64,000 nt of DNA. Source: Ancistrus triradiatus. Its lineage: Eukaryota > Chordata > Actinopteri > Siluriformes > Loricariidae. The translations under genes were made by a program, and so were the position numbers. A model generated the notes under the pieces. That model had not been told where the DNA came from and ran no database searches. It saw only the letters and a list, made by a program, of their open reading frames with translations. Location: the NCBI GenBank assembly GCA_025084515.1, contig JAJAGP010002216.1, positions 62,001 to 126,000 of the forward strand, given 5' to 3'. This document shows positions 54,426 to 64,000 of the stretch, piece by piece; the first letter of the stretch is position 1; each line of letters opens with the position of its first letter.

Positions 54426-54760
54426 GTACATTATGCCTCTACAGGTCAGAGCCTTGTCGACACAAGGACGATCTAAATGATATCAGGCAGGTGGTTTAAT
54501 GTCATGGTGGATTGGTGCACGGATAAAAGACAGCGCAATCAGTGACACCGAAGCCTCAGCCCATAAATAATTACATGACGATATCGGACTAAAATCACAA
54601 AGACAGTCTCCTCTGGCAACTAATTACCCCACCTCTTTGAGTAAAACTAATCCAGAACAGGAGAAATGTCTACAAATTGGAGTGATTTATAAATAAAGGA
54701 GCCTTCGGCCATTCAAAGATCAAAGTACTTCTATGAATGGTGCCGTACGTAATGTGGAAT
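54425..54760. promoter_or_regulatory. Candidate regulatory block, repeat-poor
   Basis: Unique sequence with TAAT cores ('aataattacatgacg', 'gcaactaattacccc'), 'ggcaggtggtttaatgtcat' and 'gatttataaataaagg'. No ORF. It leads directly into the tandem triplicate. Regulatory role inferred. Confidence 0.35.
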
Positions 54761-55486
54761 AATTTATGAGTGAATCACTCTGATAATGCCCTCTTTAAGT
54801 AGAGACAGCTGATAAAGACAAGTGCTTGGAAAGTAAACTGCAGAAAATCCATTTTATATGGGAATTTCATCTTGGGGTAACAGGTTTTGCGGTGCAACCG
54901 GTCCATTACCGCATGAAGGAATTCAAAAAGCTGATCCAGTCCAGGTAAAAGTAACCCACAGCACAGGTGTGAAATGGTGGCTTTAACAAGATGAAACAAG
55001 ACAACTGGATGGATTAAAAGTTCGATGGCAGAGAATGGAGTGCTCATTTAAATGAGCAAAATGTCTCATTAATGAGCCGATCACTCGTGAGTCACCCAGG
55101 GAATGTGGCACAAGCCAGAAGATGCAGCTGATAAACAATGTCAAGTGTTTGAAAAGTAAAGTCAACCAAATCAGTTGTATAAGGGATTTGCTATGTCACA
55201 TCCTGTAGAACCTGTTTTTGGGTGCAACCTGGTAGCTTACTGTGTGCAAGCTGCATGTGTCAGGTCAGGGTGTAACAAAGCTGCGAAGGTGTTTCAGTTA
55301 TTATGTGGTTTTACACGTGAAATGAAGAGGAATGTCTGTAAAGTGAATTGATTCTGGGCGAACGAAACAATCTCGGTTAAAAGCTGATCGCTCTTGGGTT
55401 GCTCTGCGAATTTGCAATTAAGCAGACACAGCTAGTAAACAGCCTTGCATGTTTAAAATGTGAACAAAACCAAATCAGTTATAGCT
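54760..55486 (+). repeat. Three diverged tandem copies of a non-coding unit of about 310 bp
   Basis: Anchor motifs: CAGCTGATAAA at 54806 and 55125 and CAGCTAGTAAAC at 55429 (steps of 319 and 304 bp). After the anchor come 'caagtgcttggaaagtaaac', 'caagtgtttgaaaagtaaag' and 'catgtttaaaatgtgaac'; then 'aaaatcc', 'caaatcagttgtat' and 'caaatcagttatag'. Before it come AATCACTC (54773), GATCACTC (55079) and GATCGCTC (55386). Units 1 and 2 also share 'ggtgcaacc' 60-90 bp after the anchor. Unit 3 is cut off by the Tc1-like element at 55488. No frame is kept, so the unit is non-coding. Confidence 0.8.
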
Positions 55487-55487
55487 A

Positions 55488-56104
55488 CAGTACTGTGCAA
55501 AAGTCTTAGACCACCATTAGATTAGATATTCCATTGTTGAGCAATGGTATAATGGCCATATATAATTATTTATCAGGCTTTTTATCAGAATACTACCAAC
55601 TAAACAGCTTCAGGCTAAAGTGGCAAGTATTTAGTGTGACTTACTGAACAATAAATAGCAGAATCTGACAGCTTCATCAGCTGCAGCATTGACCCTTCTA
55701 CAGTCCAAAGAAGATGGATCAGGAATTATTTTTGGAAAGGTAGCAGTCAATTAAATTTATGTCATTTAGCAGATGACCTTATCCAGAGCAACCCACAATT
55801 GATACTATATTTGTGGGTTAAGGAACTTGCTTACAGACTCAACAGTGGCAGCTTGGCAGAGGTTGTTTTAAAAGTGGGATTTGAAGCCAGGACTTTCTGG
55901 TCCAAAGCCCAATACCTTAACCACTAGGTCACCACAGTCCCAAAATGGGAACAGGGTAAAAAGGCTAAGACAGGTAAAGCTCACAAAGATTGGAATGAAG
56001 ACCTGTGGAAAAGAGGGTTATGGTAGCAACTGACAATATGTTTATATGGTCATACCATTGCTAACAAAAAATCTAATGGTGGCCTAAGACTTTTGCACAG
56101 TACA
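55488..56104 (+). mobile_element. Tc1-like element, family E, both ends, with nested SINE-A
   Basis: CAGTACTGTGCAAAAGTCTT at the left and 'gacttttgcacagtac' at the right form the inverted ends. Inside, 'gattggaatgaagacctgtg' and 'gaaaagagggttatgg' correspond to the transposase part seen in the 25.1 kb copy (KDWNDDQWKRVLW), here with the WSDE Asp lost. A SINE-A sits at 55757-55945. It cuts the third unit of the tandem triplicate. Confidence 0.8.
55757..55945 (-). mobile_element. SINE-A nested in the family E element
   Basis: Tail 'gtcatttagcagatgacctt', body 'caacagtggcagcttggcag', B box 'gggatttgaagccaggac' and head 'ccttaaccactaggtcacc'. About 10 extra bases ('gttgttttaaaa') sit in the body. 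Confidence 0.8.
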
Positions 56105-56390
56105 GGTACTCTGTTTTACCATGGTCCGACTTTACGATGTATATCTGATAATACACATAGCAGAAACCGTACTCTGAATTTTGAATTTAGATTCTTGGAA
56201 AATGTAGTGAGGAACAGCTGGTCGTGTTTTCAGCACTTCTAACATATGTTACGCTATGATATGTAGATTATATAATAAACTCCTCGGCTTACGATAAATT
56301 CAACTTACGAAGGTTTTGCCTGAATTAATGCCCACTGCAAATTGGGGACTACCTCTATATGGTGATCATACCATTGCTCAAATGACAAAT
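56104..56390 (+). mobile_element. MITE-G copy
   Basis: Begins 'caggtactctgttttaccat', has 'accgtactctgaattttgaa', 'ggaaaatgtagtgagg' and 'aaactcctcggcttacgat', and ends 'attggggactacctc'. The two ends are imperfect inverted repeats. It abuts the family E element with no spacer. Confidence 0.65.
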
Positions 56391-56428
56391 CTAATAGTGA
56401 CCTAAGACTTTTGCACAGTACTGCATAT
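56335..56428 (+). mobile_element. Family E Tc1-like terminal fragment
   Basis: 'gatcataccattgctcaaat', 'gacaaatctaatagtgacct' and 'gacttttgcacagtactg' repeat the right end of the element at 55488-56104. Only about 90 bp is present, so it may be a duplicate of that end. Confidence 0.65.
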
Positions 56429-56449
56429 TGGATTTATTATATGTTACAC

Positions 56450-57330
56450 CCAAAGGTGTGAATGGGCACCGCATGGTAAATGAACGTCTGAAGTTCTGCA
56501 CACGCCAACACACCAAAGCTGGGGCTCCACCGGTAATGTGTCTGGATTGGATGTCTGAAAGGGGGCTTACTAATGCAGCGTGGAGGGTGTAACCCCTACC
56601 CCCTTAGCTCCCTCTGTTTGCTGTGCTGCTGCTACCATTGAACTTCAAGCCTCTCAAAGGCTCCTTTATCCCAGCTGTAGAAAAAGTCTCCAGCCAGTTT
56701 CACCATTACGGCCTCTGGACACCCACCCAAACAACCCCCCTCAACTGTCACGCCGAAAACATTTAAAGCAACCAGACGCCCTTTATGTCTGCATTTGTCA
56801 CTTCGCTCTGTCGACTCCTCGTGCACAATAGACGTGCAAAAAGATTGACCAGGCACTTTTAACCTCGGCACCCAAGCGGGCACAAAGGAACCTGCGGGAT
56901 ACGGCACACCTGCGCCTTTAGGGCGGTGGGCCCACAGCACATGAAAAATCTATGAACATGGCATGACGTGCAGGAACAATGCATTCTGTGAAGTGTTTGT
57001 CATTACGATGCGGCCTCCCTGATTTCCCTAATGAGTCGACGGGCGTATGCTACCATTTTAGTCTGCGAACGAACATCATTACTATGACGGCCCGAGGCAC
57101 CTCATCACTGCTCGGCCCATTTCCACTCGTACAGGATACCGCACAGGTATGAAGCATTGCAAAATATAGTTCATTATATTGCTTTCAAGGACTGAATATA
57201 TGATTTATGCTCCGAGTCCAATCAGCAGCTCGAGTACGTGTGAGAGAGCGTGAGATAATCACTAGACCGCAGCTTCTGCTCTCAAACTGGCTTGGTCAGT
57301 CAGCAAAAGAAAGAAAGTGAAAAAAAGGAA
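56450..57330. promoter_or_regulatory. Candidate regulatory block, repeat-poor
   Basis: Unique, GC- and CpG-richer sequence with no recognised repeat. 'ggaacaatgcattctgtg', 'ttccctaatgagtcgacg' and 'catcattactatgacgg' are examples of its non-repetitive texture. Frames at 56580-56940 on both strands (83 and 102 codons) show no domain; they are long because the stretch is poor in stops. Enhancer function is inferred. Confidence 0.35.
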
Positions 57331-58750
57331 CGGATCAAGCCGCCTATAGTTTTGACTTCGTCTGAAAGAGTGTATTTTACCCCGTGCAGCACAAGAGAGA
57401 ACCTGCCCCATGTCTGGATGCCTGCCAACTTAACATGCTGAGACCAACTGTGATCTGCATTACACTTCAGCATTAACTGCACTCCCGGAGGCTGAGCTAA
57501 GTATTGATAGCATATCACTGTGTAATTATGAGACACCAGACACATCGACCAATATTGATTTAGAACAAAACGTGCTACATTCTGAGACTGGAACTCCATC
57601 GTCTGATTGGTACACTGTTTATGTTCAGACATGAACACGTATGGGAAATGCGTGCTTTGGTATTGTGTAAGATACAAACGAACGTGCTTGAGTGTGTGAC
57701 TGGAGGAGATGCAGTGTTAGCGGGTGTGTGTGAGCAGTGCTGTCCCCCCCTTGTGGCTCCTCATCAGTGTCTTTCCTTATCATCTGACCTCATTTGGATG
57801 TTTCATCGAGTTTGGCCAAAAAATGTCAAGTATATATACAAAAATATGACATGTAATAAAATACGCAAATGGGGATTCTATTATTCAGTATAGTATCAAT
57901 TTAAAAAGACAATCCAACCCATTTGTTACTCTCTAAATTATTTTTACTTAGGACTTTCATTTCTTTTAAGAAGCCTGGCAAAGGATTGTGATAATTTCAC
58001 TTTTTAAATTATTTTTAAATAAATACATTTTAGAAGTATCTTATACATATTTTACAAGACTCAGAAAATGAAAAAGATCACTTATTTTTTTACTGTTATC
58101 TGAGTTTGCACTTGATGTCATTTTTGCTGTGCTGGAAATCAGTGGGTTGAAAGAACGCTAATATATATCTGTCTGAACTGGTTCAATATTAGTATTGAAA
58201 CACATTTTGAAATAAAAATGTCTACTTTCAGATCTGGTTTGTATATTATACCATATATAATGTTTACATATCTAGAAAAAGTAGTCATTTTGTGACGTTG
58301 ACCTTTTATACAATTTGAGAAGGTTTTCCTATCCAAAGTCCGTACCAAATATTTCAGAAGTGACAATTTTAGCTAATATCATAACACTTTAATAAAACAC
58401 GGTAGTGACAGTGACAATGGTAAATACTGAATTAAAAATTTTGAGACACTTCAAAACAACAGGATCTAACTACTCACCATGTGGCCATGATGGACAGACT
58501 CACTATGGAGAAAAACATGTGACATAAAACACGGGACAGCATTTTTTTTTCCAATAAAGTTCTTATTTCATTTTTTTATTTAACTCATGAAAAATCGAAG
58601 TCTTTTCACTTCACTTTAAAGGAAGTTGAAAAAGATCTTTTAAAAACAAAACAGATGTCAAAACAACTATGTCTCTCTCAAAAAAAAACCCACTATAAAG
58701 TATAATGTTGTATCATCTCAGATAATGGCTTGGGTTAAAACAGATTTTTT
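57331..58750. other. No gene seen
   Basis: 57300-57680 has a 125-codon minus-strand frame, among the longest here, but no recognisable domain, no signal of an exon and no match I know. 57900-58700 is strongly AT-rich with poly(A)/poly(T) runs. Confidence 0.45.
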
Positions 58751-58754
58751 GATT

Positions 58755-58982
58755 TGTTTGTTTTATTTAACGTTGCATCAGCGGCTATTCATGACAGTAT
58801 CACTGGGCCACTCACACTGGGCCAATTTAGAGCGACCAATTAATGCATGTCTATGGAATGTGGGAGGAACTGGAGTACCCAGAGTAAACTCCACAAAGGG
58901 GGGAGTCCAAGGTCAGGATGGAACTGGGGATCTCTGGAGCTGTGAGGCGACTGCGCTAACCACTGGTGCCACTGTGCTGCCC
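58755..58982 (-). mobile_element. DANA/Mermaid-type SINE
   Basis: 'ttatttaacgttgcatcagc', 'actgggccaatttagagcga', 'gtctatggaatgtgggagga', 'gagtacccagagtaaac' and, reversed, the head with 'gctgtgaggcgactgcgct' and 'gtgccactgtgctgcc'. The core 'tgcatgttctcc' part is deleted. Confidence 0.8.
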
Positions 58983-59096
58983 AAAATAAATCAGAACATC
59001 ATTTTTGTGAATATCTAAAGTCTGAATACATAACTGTCTTTCCAGTCTCTTTACTGTGGGAAGACAGTTTGACTTCCAGTAGAATTGTACTTATAC

Positions 59097-59645
59097 AGGT
59101 ACGATGGAGATACAGTATGTTCTGACAAATACAATAAGCTGAATTTAATATATGCTGTATATATCAAAGAGTAGGCTACATTAAATATGTTTAAAACTCC
59201 ATGGCTTTTCCTCACCACATTTCACAGCGCTCATCACTCCCGCCACTCCACGTGCTGGAGAGTATTGTAGTGCGTAGTGTACATTAACACCTTTAAAATC
59301 AACCGCGACAACCGCTACATTTAGGCAAAGTCATGAAGCGTATATTATAGTAAAGTATTTAACATCTCATGTCATTTATTGAATAATGTATTGGAAGTGA
59401 CACACAAAAAACATTATTGCGAGACTTTTCTTCACTACATTTCCCAGCGCTCCTGCCACGTGACTCCCTACATCACACACTGCCGACTTCCTCATCCGAG
59501 TGCACCAGAGTACTGCGTATATTCGAAGTCAAAATTCAGAGTACGGTTTCTGCTGACTGTGTTATTTATGTTTATTATTGGATTCCCATTATCAAGTCAA
59601 AATATCGTAAGTCAGACCATTGTGAAACAGAGAGTGCCCGTACAT
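59097..59645 (-). mobile_element. MITE-G copy, long
   Basis: Contains two stretches of 'actacatttcccagcgctc'-type sequence (about 59213-59240 and 59435-59460), 'gcgtattattatagtaaag'-type AT sequence, 'aaaattcagagtacggtttc' and 'atatcgtaagtcagacc'. Reverse orientation relative to 56.1 kb. The doubled inner motif suggests an internal duplication or two overlapping copies. Confidence 0.55.
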
Positions 59646-59699
59646 CATTATGCATTTGCATTTTAGAAAAAGAAACAGAGATAATATAGAGGATATCCT

Positions 59700-59950
59700 C
59701 TTTCATTTGCTCCTGTTAGGGGTCACAACAACAGACCTGCATGTTAGATTTGTCCCAGGTTTTTAATCCTTCTGCAACCGTTGCCATTTATCCAGGCTTG
59801 GGATTGGCACTAGGAGTACACAACCAGAGGCTGGGGCTTTTCCATAGACATGACACTCAACCTTCACGTTGCAAGCCCCACCCAGGATGGAACCCAGGTC
59901 CTATGACACTGCTGGCAGCTCTGCCCCCCGAGTCACCGAGGCAGCCACGA
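59700..59950 (-). mobile_element. SINE-like repeat with degraded tRNA-type head (SINE-D)
   Basis: 'ttaggggtcacaacaacaga', 'gggattggcactaggagtac', 'gccccacccaggatggaacc' and 'tctgccccccgagtcaccga' fit a fourth SINE-like family in reverse: the last motif is like 'ggtgactcgg' of a tRNA head followed by a degraded B box. Only one copy here, so the call is weak. Confidence 0.4.
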
Positions 59951-60555
59951 ACAGAGCTAGTGTAACTGTTAAAAATGCTTTTTCTAATCATTATAAATCC
60001 CAGGTCAGTAAAACAAGCTTGAAATGTGAAGAGAAAGGTCATGATAACTGAGTCTTTGTGTGTGATATATGGTTATTAGTATGGTTACCAGGTCCTTGCA
60101 GGACTGTACATTACTTTATTAAACCATTTGACTGAAGGGGCACGTTGATTGTTTGTAGCTTTATAAAATACAGTATGTAAACACATCAGTCTAAGTGTAT
60201 GCTTTCTACAAAAACTACTCTTGTCGCATCCTAATGTAATGTGCAACCTGAGAAAGTCACACAGTAACGTCTTTGTTTACATCAGTCTTAAAGCAACTGC
60301 TGGACAAACAAACATTTGGGCTAAGTGCAACCTTTTCACTGAGCCAATCCGTTAAACGTGTTGTCATTTGGAGAATGTACGAGCGCATTAAAGCCCAAGT
60401 CGTCAGTCTCCGACTGGCTCATTTATACAACAACCTTTTCATTAATACCACATCAACATGCAAAACTCTTAGCGAATTACAGTAAATGTGTTTGCATTGG
60501 ACGCTAAAGCTGTAAAATACACACACACACGCACATACACACGGCATCAGACCAC
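59951..60555. other. No gene seen
   Basis: Unique; a short (CA)n-like run is at about 60519-60540. Confidence 0.4.
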
Positions 60556-61090
60556 CACTAAAGTCAGGACCACCTCAATGTTTTCCGTCGGAGGCTCACA
60601 GAAGTTCTGGAGCTGTAATGCTTTAATTGCTATGGGACTGGAAGGCTAATAAGCTTTCTAAATCGGGTCGCTTTTATTTGTTTTGTTTTTTGACTCGCGG
60701 CTAGAGGGAAAAATGCAGTCGCTCTAATTGGAACGCTGTCATTAAGAGACATCCAGTATTAAAGTTTCTTCCTCCAGTAATAGTTTTGTGGATTTCTTTA
60801 TTACCGACTTGCGTTCCCCTTGTCGAAGCGACTTCAAGGAGGAAGTTATTTAAACCCAATATAAAAGTGTCATAAAACGCAGTAGTTGCTCACCAGTGTC
60901 CGGATTCTAAGAGATGTGGTAATGAAATGGGCCCCTCCATTTTCTTACTCCATCACTGATACCTACTGCTGCAGTTTGCGTTTAATCACGTTTCAAGAGA
61001 GTCAGTGGCTTTCGTAATAGGGACCAGATGACCTTTCTTTTAACATAATAAGCATTTTGGGTTTTTTTTCCTCTTCTAGAATTTTCCGAA
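60556..61090. promoter_or_regulatory. Candidate regulatory block, repeat-poor
   Basis: No repeat recognised. Dense TAAT-type and AT-hook-like motifs ('gctttaattgctatgg', 'gctctaattggaacgc', 'gtcattaagagacat') alternate with CpG-bearing stretches ('gactcgcggctagagg', 'cttgtcgaagcgacttcaag'). The latter contains the palindrome-like TCGAAGCGACTTC. No ORF. Enhancer role inferred. Confidence 0.35.
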
Positions 61091-61605
61091 CACTAAAATG
61101 TCCCTCATGCTCGCTCGTTGTGCCTTAGTGTTAGGTGAAGTCTTCGTATAATGCACACTGTGCTACAAACTGAACATAAAATAATCATTCAACTCACTGG
61201 ATTCCATTGTTATTACTAATACTATTGCTTTTAGATTAATTTATTATCTAGACCATTCAGCCTCTCACAGGAATAAGTAAAATAAAACTTAGAGTGTGTT
61301 TGAAATGGTCGACTTGTTTTATATATTTACATAGTCATTGTATAGACTGTTCTATCTAGAACACTGTATAGGATATCAGTGAGCGACACAAACGAGGGAA
61401 CTCGTATAACAGGACACAAACCATTTTGTCCTGTCGTCATAAATCAGCTATCGGAATTGTCACATGACATCGGAGTAATGCGGTTCAGCGATGTTTTCCA
61501 TGTTCTAACGTATCCTGTCCTAACTTTAACAACTCTAAAGCTTCATTCATTTCTCCAACCACAAAAAATACATGGTAGTAAACACATTATCAACAACTGC
61601 TCACT
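61091..61605. other. No gene seen
   Basis: AT-rich unique sequence; a 79-codon frame at 61379-61618 has no recognisable domain. Confidence 0.4.
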
Positions 61606-61607
61606 TT

Positions 61608-61728
61608 ACATTATTTAACAGAGACCTTATCCAGAGCAAACTGATACAGCAGCTTGGTAGACGGGGGATTTGAACCTTCAGCCTTCTGGTTCATAGTCCA
61701 GTACCTTAACCACTAGACCACCACAGAC
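61608..61728 (-). mobile_element. SINE-A, body-deleted copy
   Basis: 'gagaccttatccagagcaaa' joins directly to 'gcagcttggtagacggggga', then B box 'gggatttgaaccttcag' and head 'ccttaaccactagaccacca'. About 60 bases of body are absent. Confidence 0.75.
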
Positions 61729-61869
61729 CTGTTTGTCTGTTAATAGCATTAAATAATATTTGTACACGAAATTCATCATTCTGGCAGCTTCAAATTCATC
61801 CTTCTTCTTTGCCCAGTAAAGCCAAAGAAAACTGCTATGCATTGTGGTACCTTCATTTCAAGCTTTGTG

Positions 61870-62215
61870 GGCTTTAGCATATATTAGCCTTTTCACCCTG
61901 TTCCCCTTCCAACAAAAGTAGTTTCTTGTATTCTACCCTTTCAAAAAGACCATTCTTGATCAAGCTTCAACTTGGCATCCCAATGAAGTTGCCAGATGCT
62001 GCTACTGCTCAAGTGCAATTGGAGGTCACATTAAATACTTGCTACTGTATACTGTAGAAACTTCTTTTTTTTATTATTTAGTTTACTGGATACAAATTTC
62101 CCGTATTTTCTGGTTGTATTCTAATAAAGAGACTGCGAAAGAATTATTTATGGGCATTATACCATTGCTAAAACACTAAATCTAATTGTGAGATGGTAGT
62201 CTTTTCAGAGTGCTG
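61870..62215 (-). mobile_element. Deleted Tc1-like element, family E
   Basis: 'ccctttcaaaaagaccattc', 'aacttggcatcccaatgaag', 'gatgctgctactgctcaagt' and an eroded terminus ('agtcttttcagagtgctga'). Parallel to the 5.66 and 33.6 kb copies. Confidence 0.6.
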
Positions 62216-62239
62216 AATTTTTTCTGTAGGTTTAATATG

Positions 62240-63553
62240 GTATGCGGGCAAGATCTCCAAAAAGTTGGGACAGGAGCATGTTTACCACTGTGTTACATCA
62301 TTTGGGAACTGAGGACACCAATTGTTGAAGCTTTCTAGGTGGAATTCTTTCCCATTCTTGCTTGATGTACAACTTCAGTTGCCCAACAGTCCGGGGTCTC
62401 CGTTGTCATATTTTGTGCTTCATAATGTGCCACACATTTTCAATGGGAGACAGGTCTGGACTGCAGGCAGGCCAGTCTAGTACCCGCACTCTTTTACTAC
62501 GAAGCCACGCTGCTGGAACACGTGCAGAATGTGGCTTGGCATCGTCTTGCTGAAATAAGCAGGGACGTCCCTGAAAAAGACGTCGCTTGGATGCAGCACA
62601 TGCTGCTCCAAGACCTGTATGTACCTCTCAGCATTAATGGTGCCTTCATAGATGTGCCAGTTACCCATGCCATGGGCGCTAACACACCCCCATACCATAG
62701 AGATGCCGGCTTTTGAACTTAGTGCTGCTAACAATCCGGACAGTCCATTTCCTGTTTGGCTCGGAGGACACGACGTCCATGATTTCCAAAAACAATTTGA
62801 AATGTGAACTCGTCAGACCACAGGACACTTTTCCACTTTGCATCAGTCCATCTCAGATGAGCTTGGGCCCGGAGAAGCTGGCGGCGTTTCTGGGTGTGGT
62901 TGATATATGGCTTTCGCTTTGCATGGTAGAGTTTTAACTTGCACTTGCAGATGGAACGCCGTTTTCTGAAGTGTTCCTGAGCCCATGTGATAATATCCGT
63001 TGCAGAATGATGCCAGTTTTTAATGCAGTGCCACCTGAGGGATCGAAGGTCACGGGCATTCAATGCTGGTTTTCAGCCTTGCCGCTTACTTGCAGAAATT
63101 TCTCCAGATTCTCTGAATCTTTTGGTGATATTATGAACTGTAGATGATGAAGTCCCTAAATTCTTTGCAATTGCACGTTGAGAAACGTTCTTAAACTATT
63201 TGTGGTGGACCTCACCCCATCCTTGCTTGTGAACAACTGAGCTTTTCGGGGATGCTCCCTTTATACCCAATCATGACACTGACCTGTTTCCAATGAACCT
63301 ATTCACCTGTGGAATGTTTCAAACAGGAGGTTTTTGGGCATTCCTCAACTTTCCCAGTCTTTTGTTGCCCCTGTCCCAACTGTTTTGGAACCTGTTGCAG
63401 GCATCATGAATATTTGCAAAAATACAATAAAGTGAACATTAAATATCGTGTCTTTGTAGTGTATTCAAGTGAATATGGGTTGAAAAGGATTTGCAAATCA
63501 TCGTGTTCTGTTTTTATTTATGTTTTACACAATGTCCCAACTTCATTGTAGAC
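62240..63553 (-). mobile_element. Tc1-like transposon, long copy with one terminus
   Basis: The right end carries 'gtcccaacttcattgtag' and the subterminal 'ggatttgcaaatcat' known from a widespread fish family whose ends read (tacaacccc)aattccaatgaagttggg. At the left, 'aaaaagttgggacaggagc' marks the inner edge of the other terminus, whose last part is missing. The transposase lies on the minus strand. Confidence 0.8.
62290..63205 (-). pseudogene. Tc1-like transposase pseudogene
   Basis: On the minus strand: 'NLGTSSSTVHNITKRFRESG' (helix-turn-helix), a stop after 'SKRQG', then from 63063 'NARDLRSLRWHCIKNWHHSA' (second DNA-binding unit) and 'KLYHAKRKPYIN'. 'WTDAKWKSVLWSDEFTFQ' holds a catalytic Asp (SDE). 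After 'EMDCPDC' a frame change leads to 'VWGCVSAHGMGNWHIYEG', and the FQQDNA-PH block is degraded to 'FSKTMPSHILH', so the next Asp is lost. 'DWPACSPDLSPIENVWHIMK' follows in another frame with the last Glu, and then 'HKI-stop-QRRPRTV'. Total span fits a protein of about 330 residues, but three or more lesions inactivate it. Confidence 0.8.
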
Positions 63554-63578
63554 CACCATATGTCATGTTTTGTACAGT

Positions 63579-63738
63579 GGTATGCTGGTCAACCAGCTTG
63601 ACCAGCAAGACCATGCAGGTTCACCAGCTAACCAGCATAAATCAACTTTGACCAACAGGGAAGACGGAATTCGTATGGTCTTGCAGACTGACGAGCATAT
63701 CAGCATCTATAATACAAAACATGCTGTTTTTAGCAGGG
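63579..63738 (+). mobile_element. Small element with CCAGC-type tandem repeats
   Basis: Starts 'ggtatgctggtcaaccagct', has further 'accagca' and 'accagcta' units, and ends 'catgctgtttttagcaggga', the same end as the 10.5 kb element. It lies just beside the Tc1-like copy. Confidence 0.6.
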
Positions 63739-64000
63739 AAATGCCTCGTGGTAGCTGAGTAATTTAGATGTTCTCAGAATATTCAAAAAGCCAGCAAGGA
63801 AATGACAAAAACAATACACTTATATCACAAGCACACTATGATGTAACCTTGTGTGTGTCACCGATGCTGATAGTAATGTTAAATAAACACACTTTGGGTG
63901 AAACGCTGCTAAATGAGAAACCAAAGGATGTGGTTAGCATGGCAGCTAGCTGTTTCTTGGCAGGAGCATATTTTGAAAATAGCAAATGGCGTGTTATTTA
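63739..64000. other. No gene seen to the window edge
   Basis: Unique AT-rich sequence; nothing recognisable. Confidence 0.4.

Noticed and set aside
57300..57677. 125-codon minus-strand frame as a host exon
   Set aside because: No domain, no recognisable splice or start context, and no supporting neighbours; left as unresolved.

Overview
The window is 64 kb of vertebrate nuclear DNA, almost certainly from a teleost fish. It is A+T-rich, has no open frame longer than 176 codons, and is crowded with repeats that I know from fish genomes: Tc1/mariner transposons of several subfamilies, a DANA/Mermaid-type SINE, another tRNA-headed SINE in about 20 copies, L2/CR1-like and RTE-like LINE 3' ends, and short non-autonomous DNA elements. 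The mix would fit an otophysan fish such as a catfish, but I cannot fix the species. I found no host protein-coding exon. The only host gene I can support is a complete tRNA-Ser(GCT) at 18323-18404 on the plus strand.

Layout. 1-6 kb: a pyrimidine-rich tract, a small MITE, SINEs (one nested in another) and a LINE 3' fragment. 6.4-8.2 kb: a repeat-poor, CpG- and GC-richer block with octamer and TAAT motifs, which I read as a candidate regulatory block. 8.2-19 kb: a Tc1 tail, short elements, an AT-rich stretch, a Harbinger-like element keeping a Myb/SANT-like ORF, a LINE 3' end inside a MITE, and the tRNA gene. 19-27.3 kb: the densest transposon zone, with a MITE inside a Tc1 copy, a Tc1 copy inside a MITE, and the best-preserved Tc1 element (25716-27227, both termini, TA flanks). 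27.9-28.7, 34.7-35.4, 39.0-39.5, 45.3-45.8, 54.4-55.5, 56.45-57.3 and 60.56-61.1 kb: further repeat-poor candidate regulatory blocks. 40.6-43 kb: two more Tc1 remnants. 45.8-48 kb: a degenerate tandem array of about 60-bp units. 49.6-59.6 kb: more MITEs, SINEs and LINE ends. 62.2-63.55 kb: a long Tc1-like copy with a broken transposase.

Reading of the whole: this looks like a gene desert or a very large intron or intergenic region whose bulk is decayed transposable elements, with islands of non-repetitive sequence that may be cis-regulatory. No transposase here looks able to work: each has stops, frameshifts, deletions or a lost catalytic residue. The most unusual structures are three diverged tandem copies of a non-coding unit at 54.76-55.49 kb, a 37-nt near-perfect foldback carrying a B-box-like motif on both arms at 29.6 kb, interleaved inverted repeats at 30.8-31.0 kb, and the 60-bp array. 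I found no CRISPR, operon, viral gene or toxin gene. Homology calls rest on recognition of motifs by eye; no database search or alignment was run.
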